From Xestospongia bergquistia (lineage: Eukaryota; Porifera; Demospongiae; Haplosclerida; Petrosiidae): a stretch of DNA of 64,000 nt. The stretch spans positions 6,014,001-6,078,000 of the forward strand of contig OZ014416.1 in the NCBI GenBank assembly GCA_963965975.1. Direction: 5' to 3'. This document shows, in pieces, positions 1-12,885 of this stretch. A program made the translations under genes and the position numbers. The number at the start of each line of letters is the position of its first letter. The stretch's first letter is position 1. The notes below the pieces were generated by a model. The model did not search any database. It was not told the origin of the DNA and saw only the letters and a list, made by a program, of their open reading frames with translations.

Positions 1-2440
1 CATATGAAGTTTACACATTTTGTATACTAGTGGAATCAAGCTGTGTCAGTACACTACATGTAAACTAAATGTAAACCTCAAGTATTGTATGTGGTAAATT
101 ATTGATGGTAAATCTATGTTAATGTATTGTAAATTTGAAGTTTACATATTTTGTACACTGTTGTTTACTACTGCATTTGGAGCTGTGTATAGTCTAACAT
201 TTAGATAGTACATTAGAACATAGTAAAGTATAAAATTGTAATGTTACATTAAAGCACAGTATAGTATATTATTGGTTACATTAGGACACATTACAGTGTA
301 CAGTATAATTATGTCATAACACAGTATCAACTAACATTGGGACATTATAATATTATTAATAGACAGTAGTAGGGTAAAATTAAGATGTTTCTTTTAGGAA
401 ATAGTACAAGGCAAAGTTGTGATGTTACTTACATTAGGGCACAGCAGGTTAACACAATATAGGTAACAATGGTAACATGAAGACACAGTAAAGGGTGACA
501 TTCATATATTACATTAGGATACGAGATAGGGTGTCATTTGTATCTTACAACTGACATAAGGATTCAGCAGGATAACATTGAAAAATATGGTAACTTTGGG
601 ATATTAAAATAGGACACAATAGAGTAACATTGGAACATTACATTAGGACACAGTAAGGGTAACATTTATTACATTAGGACACAAAATAGGAACAGTAAAT
701 AGAGAGCACAATAATAAAAAAGGTTGCATTAATGCATTGGGACATAATGATCAGGAGACTCAACATTACAGAGAAATATTGAATAGTAGGATTACTTATG
801 TATTAGAATAAAGTTAAGAGGAATGTTATATAAGATAACAGGTTAGGGAAGACTGCTCAATGCATATAAGACAAATCAAACAAGAGCAGACATACATTCT
901 TGGATTATAGAGTACCATAAAGATGAGGATTAAATTAATGACACTACAATGCAGTAAATTATGAAATGAGGATTATATCATAATGAAGTGGACATTATCA
1001 TGCCATGAAAAAGAGCATTACACTCATTCTGGGCCAGTGATAATACATTAGAACATTATGACAACTGGTATATTGAGGGTAATGGATAGGAGAGGTACAT
1101 TAACACACATAGTAAAATACATTGGATAGCATTATGACACAACTATTATGAGGATTATATTAAAGGAATAGGGCTATACAAGGACAGAATAGAAAGGAGG
1201 ACTATATTATGGCTATGGTATGGACAAATGTAACCAACATGTTTTCAACAGTGAATTACCATATGACAATAGATTCTACCTTGGAATAATGCGAATATAA
1301 CAACAGTGATATTTTTTGGGACAGTGAACAGGAGGATTGTATTGGGAGGAACACAGTGACCAATATAATTACACTAACACTCACTGGATCACAGTGAGCA
1401 GGAGGACATACTAGACAATACATGTAAATGTGGTTAAGTAGACATGAGGTTACATTATAAATCAGTAGAAAAAGGACTACACAAGTACATAAAAAGAGAG
1501 CGGATGTGTGGATTTTACAATGGAAGAGTCGAAAAAGAATGATATTAAGGGACAGTGTATGGGAATTAGAAGTGAACAAATAAGAGGATATTATATTATT
1601 ATGTAATAATAAGAAGGGTCACATTAGGAAAAAGAAAGAAATATTACATATAGAATAGTGGATAGGAATGCAATGCACTGTGCATAAAGGAAACACAGTG
1701 AACAGGATAATTATTTTATGACAATGTTATATTAAAAACACAACAGCTTTACAGATGTGAATGAGAGCTGGGGTCATATCAAAATAAATTGAAAAAGGGT
1801 CAAAGAGAAGTACAGTTGTTTATTACTATTTGTGTATCGTCATAACATATTATAGGTTATATATAACACATAGGCAGTAGGGAATATACTACTTAGTAGA
1901 TATATCACATACATACAGAAGGTCATAGGGAAAATAATTTACATCAGAAATACATGTACTTGTATAAGATGTGCCTACTAATAATACAAAACTACAATGC
2001 TAAATGTAGGTGATTACAAATACCTGTTGTTAAAATTACTCAAAAGACTCCTAAGCTAACTAACTTAAAAATATATTGACTAAGCAGTTTTGTACATACT
2101 ATTAAGAGCTTTTTTCAGTAGTTAAACTTCAATCACTCAGTACATACAACAGAGATACCAATGTGCTATTAACAAAACTTCTAAACATAAAGGCTTATTC
2201 CATATTCTAAACATGTCAACTAAACTGTAGAGTATTCATATGTGTACCAACTCAAATAAAACTAACAAGCTCCTTAAAAGCTGAAATAAGGCTTTGTTGT
2301 TAATCCATGCATATATAATTGAGACTACAGTTACTATGGACAAACTAGTAACTGTCTGTCGTGTAGACAGTACAACTTTGTTTCTACTGGCATCTTTGTA
2401 GTGCAAAATATCCTATCAGATCTTCGGTAATAAATAACAC
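1..2440. repeat. AT-rich non-coding stretch with degenerate minisatellite
   Basis: No gene is supported. From about 190 to 1760 variants of a short unit around 'acattaggacacagtaa' recur irregularly every 20-60 bases, with insertions and drift, so this is an old, decayed minisatellite. A 107-codon minus-strand open frame at 1256-1579 is a by-product of this purine-skewed repeat, with no recognisable domain. Positions 1800-2440 hold no clear repeat and no coding signal that I can see. Confidence 0.55.
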
Positions 2441-2448
2441 TTTATTAA

Positions 2449-5400
2449 TAGTCTGTAAGTGTGATATATTATAATGTAAATTTTGAGTGTTTTGAATGCA
2501 ATTTTGTCATCTTATATTGTTTTTGGTTACCACATTTATTGCCCTGTTATTACTAATTCTTTAAATGTGTGTCCTTTACAATATAATAGTCTGTAAGTGT
2601 GATATATTGTAATGTAAATTTTGAGTTTATTAAATGTAATTTTGTCATTTTATTCACTCTCTTCCTTTTGTTTCCACATTTATAATGCTGTCATTACATG
2701 TCATCTGAATGTGTGTCCTTTACAATATACTAGTGTATGAGTGATATATTGTAATGTGAATTCTAAGTGTTTTGAATGCAATTTTGTTATTTTATATTGT
2801 TTCTAGTTACCACATTTATGGTCCTGTTATTACTGATTATTTAAATGTGTGTCCTTTACAATATAATAGTCTGTAAGTGTGATATATTTTATAATAAATT
2901 CTGAGTGTATTGAATGTAATTTTGTCATTTTATATTGTTTTTGGTTACCACATTTATGGTCCAGTCATCACTGACAGTCTAAATGTGTTCCCTTTATGAT
3001 ATAATAGTTTGTAAGTGTGATATATTGTAATGTAAATTTTGAGTTTATTGAATGAAATTTTGTCATTTTTTTTCGGTTGCCACATTTATGGCCCTGTTAT
3101 TACTGGTTGTCTAAATGAGTGTCCTTTACAATATACTAGTCTAAGTGTGATATATTTTAATTAAAATATGAGTGTTTTGAATGCAATTTGTCATTTTGTG
3201 TTGTTTTTGGTTACCACATTTATGGTTCTGTTATTACTGATTATCTAAATGTGTGTCCTTTACGATATAATAGTCTGTAAGTGTGATATATTGTAATGTA
3301 AATTTTGAGTTTATTGAATGTAATTTTGTCATTTTACTCACTCTCTTCCTTTTGTTTCCACATTTATGATGCTGTCATTACTGATTATCTAAATGTGTGT
3401 CCTTTACGATATAATAGTCGTTAAGTGTGATATATTGTAATGTAAATTTTGAGTTTATTGAATGTAATTTTGTCATTTTACTCACTCTCTTCCTTTTGTT
3501 TCCACATTTATGATGCTGTCATTACTTGTCCTTTACAATATACTAATATAAGTGTGATATATTGTAATTTAAATTCTGAGTGTATTGAACGCAATTTTAT
3601 CATTTTATATTGTTTTTGATTATGACATTTATGGCCCTGTTAAGTGTGTCCTTTATGATATAATAGTCTGTAAATGAAATATATTGTAATGTAAATTCTG
3701 AGTGTATTGAATACAATTTTGTCATTTTATATTCTTTTTGGTTACCACATTTATGGCCCTGTTATTATTGATTATCTAAATGTGTGTCCTTTATGATATA
3801 ATAATCTGTAAGTGTGATATATTGTAATGTAAATTTTGAGTTTATTGAATGTAATTTTGTCATTTTACTCACTCTCTTCCTTTTGTTTCCACATTTATGA
3901 TGCTGTCATTACTGATTATCTAAATGTGTGTCCTTTACGATATAATAGTCGTTAAGTGTGATATATTGTAATGTAAATTTTGAGTTTATTGAATGTAATT
4001 TTGTCATTTTACTCACTCTCTTCCTTTTGTTTCCACATTTATGATGCTGTCATTACTTGTCCTTTACAATATACTAATATAAGTGTGATATATTGTAATT
4101 TAAATTCTGAGTGTATTGAACGCAATTTTATCATTTTATATTGTTTTTGATTATGACATTTATGGCCCTGTTAAGTGTGTCCTTTATGATATAATAGTCT
4201 GTAAATGAAATATATTGTAATGTAAATTCTGAGTGTATTGAATACAATTTTGTCATTTTATATTCTTTTTGGTTACCACATTTATGGCCCTGTTATTATT
4301 GATTATCTAAATGTGTGTCCTTTATGATATAATAATCTGTAAGTGTGATATATTGTAATGTAAATTTTGAGTTTATTGAATGTAATTTTGTCATTTATAT
4401 TGTTTTTGGTTACCATATTTATGGTCCTGCTTTTACTGATTATCTAAATTTGTGTCCTTTATGATATAATAGTCTGTAAGTGAGATATATTGTAATATAA
4501 ATTTTGACTGAATTGAATGTAATTTTGTCATTTATATTGTTTTTGGTTACCACATTTATGGTCCTGCTTTTACTGATTATCTAAATATGTGTCCTTTACG
4601 ATATAATAGTCTGTAAGTGAGATATATTGTAATGTAAATTCTGAGTCTATTGAATGCAATTTTGTCATTTTGTATTGTTTTTGGTTACCACATTTATAGT
4701 CCTGTTATTACTGATTATCTAAATGTGTTTCCTTTACGATATAATAGTCTGTAAGTGTGATATATTGTAATGTAAATTCTGAGTGTATTGAATGCAATTT
4801 TGTCATTTTGTATTGTTTTTGGTTACCACATTTATAGTCCTGTTATTACTGATTATCTAAATGTGTTTCCTTTACGATATAATAGTCTGTAAGTGTGATA
4901 TATTGTAATGTAAATTCTGAGTCTATTGAATCCATTTTTGTCATTTTATATTCTTTTTGGTTATCACATTTATGGCCCTGTTATTACTGATTATCTAAAT
5001 TTGTGTCCTTTATGATATAATAGTCTGTAAGTGAGATATATTGTAATGTAAATTCTGATTGTATTGAATACAATTTTGTCATTTTATATATTTTTTGGTT
5101 ATCACATTTATGGCCCTGTTATTACTGATTATGTAAATGTGTGTCCTTTACGATATAATAGTCTGTAAGTGTGATATATTGTAATGTAAATTTTGAGTTT
5201 ATTGACTATAATTTTGTCATTTTATTCACTCTATTCCTTTGTTTCCACATTTATGATGCTGTCATTAATTGTCATCTGAATGTGTGTCCTTTACAATATA
5301 CTAGTCTAAGTGTGATATATTGTAATGTAAATTCTGAGTGTTTTGAATGCAATTTTTTCATTTTATATTGTTTTTGGTTATGACATTTATGGCCCTGTTA

Positions 5401-6515
5401 TTACTGATTATCTAAATGTGTGTCCTTTACAATATAATAGTCTGTAAGTGTGATATATTTTATAATAAATTCTGAGTGTATTGAATGTAATTTTGTCATT
5501 TTATATTGTTTTTGGTTACCACATTTATGGTCCAGTCATCACTGACAGTCTAAATGTGTTCCCTTTATGATATAATAGTTTGTAAGTGTGATATATTGTA
5601 ATGTAAATTTTGAGTTTATTGAATGAAATTTTGTCATTTTTTTTTCGGTTGCCACATTTATGGCCATGTTATTACTGGTTGTCTAAATGAGTGTCCTTTA
5701 CAATATACTAGTCTAAGTGTGATATATTTTAATGTAAAATATGAGTGTATTGAATGCAATTTTGTCATTTTATATTGTTTTTGGTTACCACATTTATGGC
5801 CCTGTTATTATTGATTATCTAAATGTGTGTCCTTTATGATATAATAGTCTGTAAGTGCGATATATTATAATGTAACTTCTGAGTGTATTGAATGCAATTT
5901 TGTCATTTATATTGTTTTTGGTTACCACATTTATGGTCCTGCTTTTACTGATTATCTAAATATGTGTCCTTTACGATATAATAGTCTGTAAGTGAGATAT
6001 ATTGTAATGTAAATTCTGAGTCTATTGAATCCATTTTTGTCATTTTATATATTTTTTGGTTATCACATTTATGGCCCTGTTATTACTGATTATGTAAATG
6101 TGTGTCCTTTACGATATAATAGTCTGTAAGTGTGATATATTGTAATGTAAATTTTGAGTTTATTGACTATAATTTTGTCATTTTATTCACTCTATTCCTT
6201 TGTTTCCACATTTATGATGCTGTCATTAATTGTCATCTGAATGTGTGTCCTTTACAATACACTAGTCTAGGTGTGATATATTGTAATGTAAATTCTGAGT
6301 GTTTTGAATGCAATTTTTTCATTTTATATTGTTTTTGGTTATCACATTTATTGTCCTGCTATTACAGATTATCTAAATGTTTACTCTTTACAATATAATA
6401 GTCTGTAAGGTTGATATATTGTAATGTAAATTTTGAGTTTATTGAATGTAATTTTGTCATTTTATTCACTCTCTTCCTTTTGTTTCCACATTAATGATGC
6501 AGTCATAAATGTGGA
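2449..6515. repeat. Satellite array 1, monomer about 138 bp
   Basis: About 30 tandem copies of a unit that begins 'tagtctgtaagtgtgatat' and ends near 'gtgtgtcctttacgatata'. Successive starts at 2449, 2587, 2867 and 3005 give a period of 138-140 bp. Variant monomers carry either a 'ttggttaccacatttatgg' or a 'cctttgtttccacatttatg' middle, and they are interspersed. The array ends near 6515, where 'tttccacatt' is followed within 25 bases by its reverse complement. The frames open within it (for example 5171-5383 and 6132-6398) are copies of one monomer pair, not genes. Confidence 0.9.
3277..4386. repeat. 531-bp higher-order duplication in satellite 1
   Basis: The stretch beginning at about 3277 recurs 531 bp downstream almost without change, including the rare variant 'tagtcgttaag' at 3417 and 3948. 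Since single monomers elsewhere differ by many bases, this block of four monomers was duplicated recently. Two further long-range copies exist: about 5085-5380 recurs 961 bp later, and about 2840-3150 recurs about 2571 bp later. Confidence 0.8.
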
Positions 6516-6806
6516 AACAAGTATATGTTCTATTCTATAGATTACTCTACAGTAGTATTAATAACTTCACGGATCATTGATGAAATCAGGTCTTTACCAC
6601 TCTCCTCCAATGATGATAATAAGCCATCTTCTGTTGGAACAGTTACTTAATCTACTCAGGGGCTTGTCCACAACCTATTAATTAACTGCCTTTATCATCA
6701 AATGAACAGTCTTCAATAAATAAACCAGTAAAAGTATCACAGCATACATTATGAGTATTTATACTATATTGATCTGATCACTATATATAGAGAAGTGTTT
6801 ACTCAG

Positions 6807-7620
6807 TAGCTCTCCTGATAACAAGTACACATGTCAGGTGGCATATGAAAAATGTATTATGAATGAGTGGAAAATGCACTTTATGGCAGCTAAACATCTT
6901 AATGCTCTATTGGAGGTAATTGACATTACAGCCATGTAGTATTAGAAAAGTTTACATTATTTCAAAATATAAAAAATCTCTCATCTAATACTGAGAGAGA
7001 TGCTCAAGTTTACTTCATGTTTCAACTTCATCCTGGAGTGATTGAATTAGTCCTTAGTGAAGAACAACAGCAATCTTATCATAAATGGAATATTTATCCT
7101 CATTTAAATCCCACAGTGGTATGTATGATATAATATATGCAATTGTATTCCTATATGTCAGATCTATCAAACTGATGTGGACATATTTGGTGTTCAAACT
7201 CCTGCAAGTGTGCCTTTTATATTGATCACAGTATCTGCAGATGATGGACCTAAGACAGTTGCTAGATTAAATTATCATGTACCATTGAGAGGTATCAAAC
7301 CTGAACAGGAGATACTATATGATCTCTTGGTAATGATAGAAACAGTAAGTAATCCATTATATTTTATATAGTCATGTTCTTTTATAAGAAGGTACACAAA
7401 CTACAACATCAGCCAATGTCAGTACTTCTACTTCACAAGATATAAGTATGTTATAATGTAGTGTTTTTTATTAATATATAGTAAGTGTAATGAGTATATT
7501 AATTCAATTGACAGGTCACTCCACTCCAGAAACATACTATGCTGAGTTATCAATTTCTGTCTCTGATTCCGATAACAGATTATCTCTAGCAAATGAATTG
7601 TCTAATACTTGACTTACTAC
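6807..7620 (+). pseudogene. Exons of an unrecognised gene, probably decayed downstream
   Basis: Three consecutive exon-like segments fit together. The segment 6807-6915 ends in a GT donor after '..AAKHLNALLE'. The segment 6951-7118 runs through 'RDAQVYFMFQLHPGVIELV' to 'NIYPHLNPTV' and a gtatgt donor. The segment 7162-7344 starts after 'tgtcag', reads 'IYQTDVDIFGVQTPASVPF', and ends at gtaagt. The last two are whole-codon exons (168 and 183 nt) in phase 0, and the first also ends on a codon boundary, which is strong evidence of past or present coding. Further coding-like pieces at 7391-7445 and 7515-7610 ('HSTPETYYAELSISVSDSD') do not join in phase and meet a stop, so the copy may be broken or the 3' exons different. 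No start exon is visible; the satellite lies directly upstream. I do not recognise the family. Confidence 0.55.
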
Positions 7621-8640
7621 ATTTCAGTGTTATGATAGTGCTACAAAGACTGATATGGAAAAGGTCTCTACTACTAAAGGTTTAAGGAGTATTATCAACA
7701 CACAGCCACAGTCCTTGCCAAAATTAATGTTCTAATGGAATTAAAGTATTTAGATCTTTAGTTGAGCGTGATACTTTGTAAATAAGTAACATTGTTATCA
7801 TTTAATTATTTATATTTATTTAAAGGGAGAATTTTATTGCAGTCAAATTAAAGTGTTTTGTAGTTACAACTTATCTTTAATTATTATTTAATTATTTACA
7901 TGTTGTTTGGGTCATTAGTGAATTCCTATAACTATCATTTTATGTTAGTTTTATCATTACATATCTATAGCCTCTCCTACATACTGATGAAGTCACAGTA
8001 AAATTGACAACAGAAAATGACTAATATTTTAGGCAATGTCTCCTTGGAGATCATTCCCTCTATTAACAATGTGTATATTACTTCAATTGGAAGAGAACTT
8101 GGCAACTGTTTTTTAAAAAATTCTGAAAGCTGCTAGTGCTGGACTGGACAAATTATTTTAGTTTAAAAGTAAAGATCACCAGTAAAAGATTACTAATATC
8201 ACACTCAGTGATTCTGTTATTGTTATGACACTAACTACTACTTTCTCAAATGTCACAACTAAAGAGTTCTATGTAGGACATTTCTAATTACTTTCATTAA
8301 ATATAATTATTTGTCATAATTAACTTATTAATATTTTCTCTATTCTATTAGTTAAAACAATAGTAATACTGGTTATAAAGATAATAATAACTTGTTACCT
8401 TATGAATATATCTCTAAAGGTATATGTCCATTTAGTTATCCATGTATCTACTTCATATATCTATTAACTTATTTTTATATATCCATTCTCTATTAGTTTT
8501 TTTCTAAGAAAGAGGAAACAATAGCTAATGAATTAAGAGATGTTTTATACTTTTAATAGTCACAATGACACTTTTATATTATAAAAATGACTACTGAGAC
8601 ACAATTTTAAGTTACTAGCAAAAACTGTTTCCTTAACATA
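7621..8640. other. Intergenic or intronic stretch, weak coding traces
   Basis: A coding-like trace at 7625-7730, after 'catttcag', has the motif 'ctactaaaggtttaaggag', which resembles the 'aaaggtttagaaagagac' exon of the three divergent loci further right. It may therefore be a distant member of that family. The rest is AT-rich sequence without an exon I can defend. Confidence 0.35.
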
Positions 8641-9240
8641 ATTTTGTATTTTCTGTGAGGAGATACCACACCCACTTTTACAGTTGCCACGGCAACATTC
8701 CTAAGACTAGAATAGCCATAAAATAACTATTAAGACAACTTTAAACCTTAAGTTACCAGCCAAAAATTATTTCTTTAACATATACCTTGCTATTATTGGA
8801 GGAGACACTACACCTTGTACAGTTGCCACAGCAACATTCCTAAGTATAGAAAAGTCATAAAAATGGCTGTTAAACACAACTTTAAACTTTAAGTTACCAG
8901 CAATTACTGTTTCTTTAACATATTTTGCCATTTCTGGGAGAAGATGCCATATCTACTTATATATTTGCAACAGCAACATTCCTATGTATAGAACAACCAT
9001 TAAAAAAACCTATTATGAGAACTTTAATCTTTACGCTACCAGCCAAAAATTGTTCTTTATCATGCATTTTGCCATTTCTGGGAGGAAAAACCACACCCAC
9101 TTTTACAATTTCCATGGCAACATTCCTATGTATAGAAAAAGGTCATAAAAATGGCCATTAAACAAAACTTTAAACCTTAACTTATCAGCAAAAATGTTTC
9201 TTTAACATATATATTGCCATTTCTTGGAGGAGTAAATACA
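8640..9240. repeat. Satellite 2, outlying group of about five units
   Basis: Four to five degenerate copies, about 140 bp apart, of the unit that makes up the 16.4-20.6 kb array. Each contains 'ccacacccacttttacagtt' followed by 'gccacggcaacattcct' and a 'taaaccttaacttaccagca' segment. These copies are more diverged from each other than those in the main array. Confidence 0.8.
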
Positions 9241-9269
9241 AATATGCAGTAAATACAAATAGAGGTAGA

Positions 9270-9660
9270 GTTTTAAAAATAGGATAGTTACATCATAAAC
9301 AAATAAATGTGTCAATAGTCTTCTTGTTACCTTGATCAAGATATCAAGAAATTCAGCTTTTCAAAGATTGAGGAAGTTAGAAATGGACAAAAATAGCCAC
9401 AAGATTTGTGAAATTATTAAACAGAATCAATCAGCCAAGAAAATTAATTATCTCCAAGTTCAATTATATCTATAAATAATAACAAATAGAATGTAAGAGC
9501 TCAGAATATACAAGACACACATTATGTAACAGAATGTTACATGAAAGCTATATGATTGTAAAAGTATGTGTCATGACTGTGAGTGTGTCCACATGTTTAC
9601 ACATGTACACATTTAGATACTACTCTACATGCTACACTATATAAACATATATATTTTGAA
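9270..9660. repeat. Duplicated block, copy 1 (partner 28480-28860)
   Basis: About 390 bases match 28480-28860 with moderate divergence, from 'aatgtgtcaatagtcttctt' to 'gatactactctacatgc'. In the plus frame around 9350-9465 both copies read a similar peptide ('LRKLEMDKNSHKICEII' here, 'ELRNVEIGKNSHRICEIM' in the partner). That suggests a shared ancestral exon rather than plain spacer. Confidence 0.7.
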
Positions 9661-10101
9661 AATCTACACACTGATTGCTGTAATAGAATTATAAGTAAAT
9701 TTACATGGTGATACAAATCTATTTGCAGGTACTATTGCAGTAAACATGACAAGTAGGTAGTTGTACTTTAGGTATTTATTATTATTTCAGTATCACTTCT
9801 TTTAGTTTTCTACCTTTCTAGTTAAGAACCTCTTTTCTATTATATTTTGCCTTACTTATCACATTTGTGAACCACATTACTTATGACATCAGCTTTATAT
9901 ATATATAAATGATAAACTTACTGTAGATTCTTATGAGAGTCATATTATGCTGCTATGATCCTTTTAGTAAAGAAGTAATTGTTCAAAATGCACTCAGGGT
10001 TATATAAAATTGTCAATTCAAAATGTATAGATTATAAAGTCATAAGATGTATCTCATTACATACATATATAAATACTTATAGACACAAATATCATACTTA
10101 C

Positions 10102-10225
10102 ACAGTTTGGAATTACCTGATATTATCTTCTCATCAATGTGACCTGCTTCATTGCTAGCGCTTTCTTCAGGTGATGATGCTGGATTTGAAATATCACGAT
10201 ATTCTATGTCTGCCATATCTCTCAA
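10102..10225 (-). CDS. First exon of an unrecognised minus-strand gene, locus A
   Basis: The minus strand reads from an ATG at 10225 (or the second ATG three codons on) through 'MADIEYRDISNPASSPEESA' and 'EAGHIDEKIISGNSKLC', then a consensus gtaagt donor just left of 10102. Diverged copies occur at 20890-20995 and 29780-29895 with the same donor. In the second copy the peptide is kept ('EFRDISNPPSSPEESNEAGH') but no ATG is in frame; the third has lost the frame in the middle. No signal peptide, membrane segment or known domain is visible. It lies head-to-head with the plus-strand exons that start near 10280, so a shared promoter is plausible. The downstream exons were not found. Confidence 0.4.
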
Positions 10226-10278
10226 AAGAATATTATAATGATAATAATGATAATTAAGTCCTGTTTAATTTAAAATGT

Positions 10279-11790
10279 GTGATTTGGCAATTGAATTTTA
10301 GGCTTTGGTGGTTACTATGTGGCGTTCAAAAGAGAAACTGTGCTATCACTATGATTATGAGAGTGAAAGACGAATACATCACTACGTGCAAACTTATAAT
10401 GTTTGGCTTTCTCTACCGAGAAGAAAGAATAGGATATCTTTGTTTCCGTATCCAAAGCTATTGGTAATGCTAGTATGTTAGAAGAAACAGACTCTCAATC
10501 AGATCTCTATACTAATGTCATTCCAAGTCAACTATCTCGGCTGCATCCCCTGACCACACAATGCAATACTGGGTGAACTCGATATATGCATATACATTGA
10601 AGGCAGTGTACTTTCTCCTTGTCTTTCAGAGAAGAATACAATTCTATTTGAAAAATAAACTATTATATTATACTTATTGTGGTGAGTGAGCCTAAGACCA
10701 GTGGGACTGATGTTGTAGTGACAATCACAAAAGCAAATTTTGTTATGAAGTTCAATCAACGAATATCTAGCACAACATTGCTTACCTTCTCAATTCAACA
10801 GTTACTTGTAACACTTTACAGTTCAATAAACTTATAGTGACTACCCACAATATACAGTTTGCTTTATTATGAGATTAAGTAATTGAGGTAATTATAGTCA
10901 ATTGATTCAATTTTTATTATATAATTTGAAAATAAGATACAATTACCAAATTGCCATTATTTGCATTTCATTTGTTACTATTACAACATCTCTATATTTC
11001 ATATGTAGAATACTGTATTCCTTCCTTAACCAATAGATATTCAGGAAGAGCTACAAGAAATTAAGACTAGTAGTAAAATGTTAGAAGACAAGTTTGACAA
11101 AAGCTATGTGATGAGAACTTTATAAATGGTTTCTAGGACTAAAGGTTTAGGAAGAATCAAAAGTTTTGTCAGATGTTAAACTAAGTAACTAAAAATAAAG
11201 TTATTTTAATTATTAAATAATTGTTGGAATACCATCAGAAGATTATATAAAAAATTATAGGACAACAAACACATTGAATGGACATTTGAGTATGTCATAT
11301 TCTTTCATTTATATAATTGATGTAGCTTTCCTTATTTTCCAAACCATTCAATGATAAAGTCAAAGTGAACATTACAGTGACAGTTATTGCTGAAGTGAAA
11401 TTATTAGTACATGCTTTTATCACTGAAATGAAAGGTATAGTTTTCTGAACAACTATATTATTTATATTTTAATTAATAGGGGCATATCGTACATACTTTC
11501 AAAGGAGAAGAAATAGACTTACAAAAGTAATCTTTGATATGCTTCATAAAGCATTAATATAGGCATCTAATAATATAGAACTACTTGTTTACTGCAATAA
11601 TTATTACTTCCTCTTTTTCAGCCCCAGTCATTTAAATAACTTTCACAGCCACTTCCATATGCCACCCCATACCTCTATATACATTACTAAATGTATCAGA
11701 AGCGATATGTTCTGTTATGGATATTTATGATAAGGATATAGAGAAATTAGCTAATAACTCAACATAATTATTTAAAATTATCATATACTC
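10279..11790 (+). pseudogene. Plus-strand gene copy of divergent locus A, broken
   Basis: Exon-like pieces follow the order seen in loci B and C. A segment near 10310-10590 carries 'VSKAIGNASMLEETDSQSDL' and meets a stop. A segment at 11040-11200 corresponds to the 'KMLEDKFD' exon of locus C, here out of frame. A segment at 11335-11435 reads 'DKVKVNITVTVIAEVK' and ends near a GT. A final piece near 11697-11767 reads 'VSEAICSVMDIYDKDIEKLA'. Conserved peptide wording in three diverged copies shows that this was protein-coding; the shifts and stops show this copy is dead. No domain is recognised. Confidence 0.5.
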
Positions 11791-12885
11791 CTAATCATCT
11801 ATATCATCATCATCATGTTGATTGTCACTAGTACAGTAAACTATGTATTTCACATAAAGTTACTAATCACTGAATGTGTAATAGACAACACAGTAAATGA
11901 TTATTGTAGAATAGACCACATGACGATATAATAGACCACAAGACTATAGGACAATTTTCCAATAGACCACATCACTATAGGGTGATCCTCATATAATCAT
12001 AAAATGCAACCTACCAGGCCATCACATAAGGTACAGCATAAATCATGAGTGCTTTTTTTCTAAACTAGACAAAGTTATTACTTTCTAGTGTCAGTAATAA
12101 ATACAGCAATAAATTGTATACCAAAGCTATATACAGTATGTACCATATTGGAATCAAGATTTTATCTCATCTGTATGAATTTCTATTACATTTGCACTAC
12201 ATCTAGAATATTGATCATATGTAAGAGTTCCTAAACAAACAGATATACTTCACAATCAGTAAAATTTTCACTTCATTTAATTTGCTATTACTGGAGTATT
12301 CCAGATGAAGATAACAACAATGTAATAAATAACGTGACAACATCCTGTATTTATAATTATATTGTTAATAATATTCATAGTGCTCTATATTACAATTAAG
12401 AGAGCTGTTAGTGTATATTTTAGCCTAATCATCAGCTCTTCAAGTGCCATAAAATTACACAAATGGAATAGATTATTGTAACTGTAAAGTAGTCAGAATA
12501 CACCAAGGTTTTCATATACAGAAGTCCAACTTTTTATGGAGCACTTGCTTCTACATGTAAATGATATAAACTAGAATGGCTCTTGCTGATTTGTGATTTT
12601 AACAGCTAAATCTGTCATTGAAACTCTTTACAACTATCAATAACAAGGTCATGACTTAAGTGCACTGTCTAACGTGCATTCTTAGTCTTTTCTTGACTAG
12701 CAGCAGATGTTAAACACCCCACCATCCACTGTTTAGTGACTGTTTGAAGAGAAATCTTCTGTATAGTCTACATGTACAACAAAATAGTAGAACTCAATAT
12801 CAACATTATAGCACTGTTATGTTTAGTTGTGACTTATGTTATATTTGGTATCTAAGAGGCTCTAACTCTTATAATTAAATATAAA
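11791..12885. other. Non-coding stretch
   Basis: No exon is supported. It includes a small cluster of 'atagaccacatgac'-like repeats (11880-11970) and an interspersed repeat whose inverted copy lies near 31.1-31.3 kb. Confidence 0.4.
12043..12165 (+). repeat. Interspersed repeat, inverted partner at 31140-31258
   Basis: The sequence from 'tctaaactagacaaagtt' through 'gtcagtaataaatacagcaa' to 'atacagtatgtaccatattgg' recurs as its reverse complement at 31140-31258 with scattered changes. No coding frame is common to both copies, so this is a dispersed non-coding element of unknown class. Confidence 0.65.

Noticed and set aside
1256-1579. 107-codon minus-strand open frame
   Set aside because: It lies in a purine-skewed degenerate minisatellite, lacks any domain, and owes its openness to base bias.
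5171-6398. Two near-identical plus-strand frames, 70 and 88 codons
   Set aside because: Both are the same satellite monomers 961 bp apart; tandem repeats, not paralogous genes.
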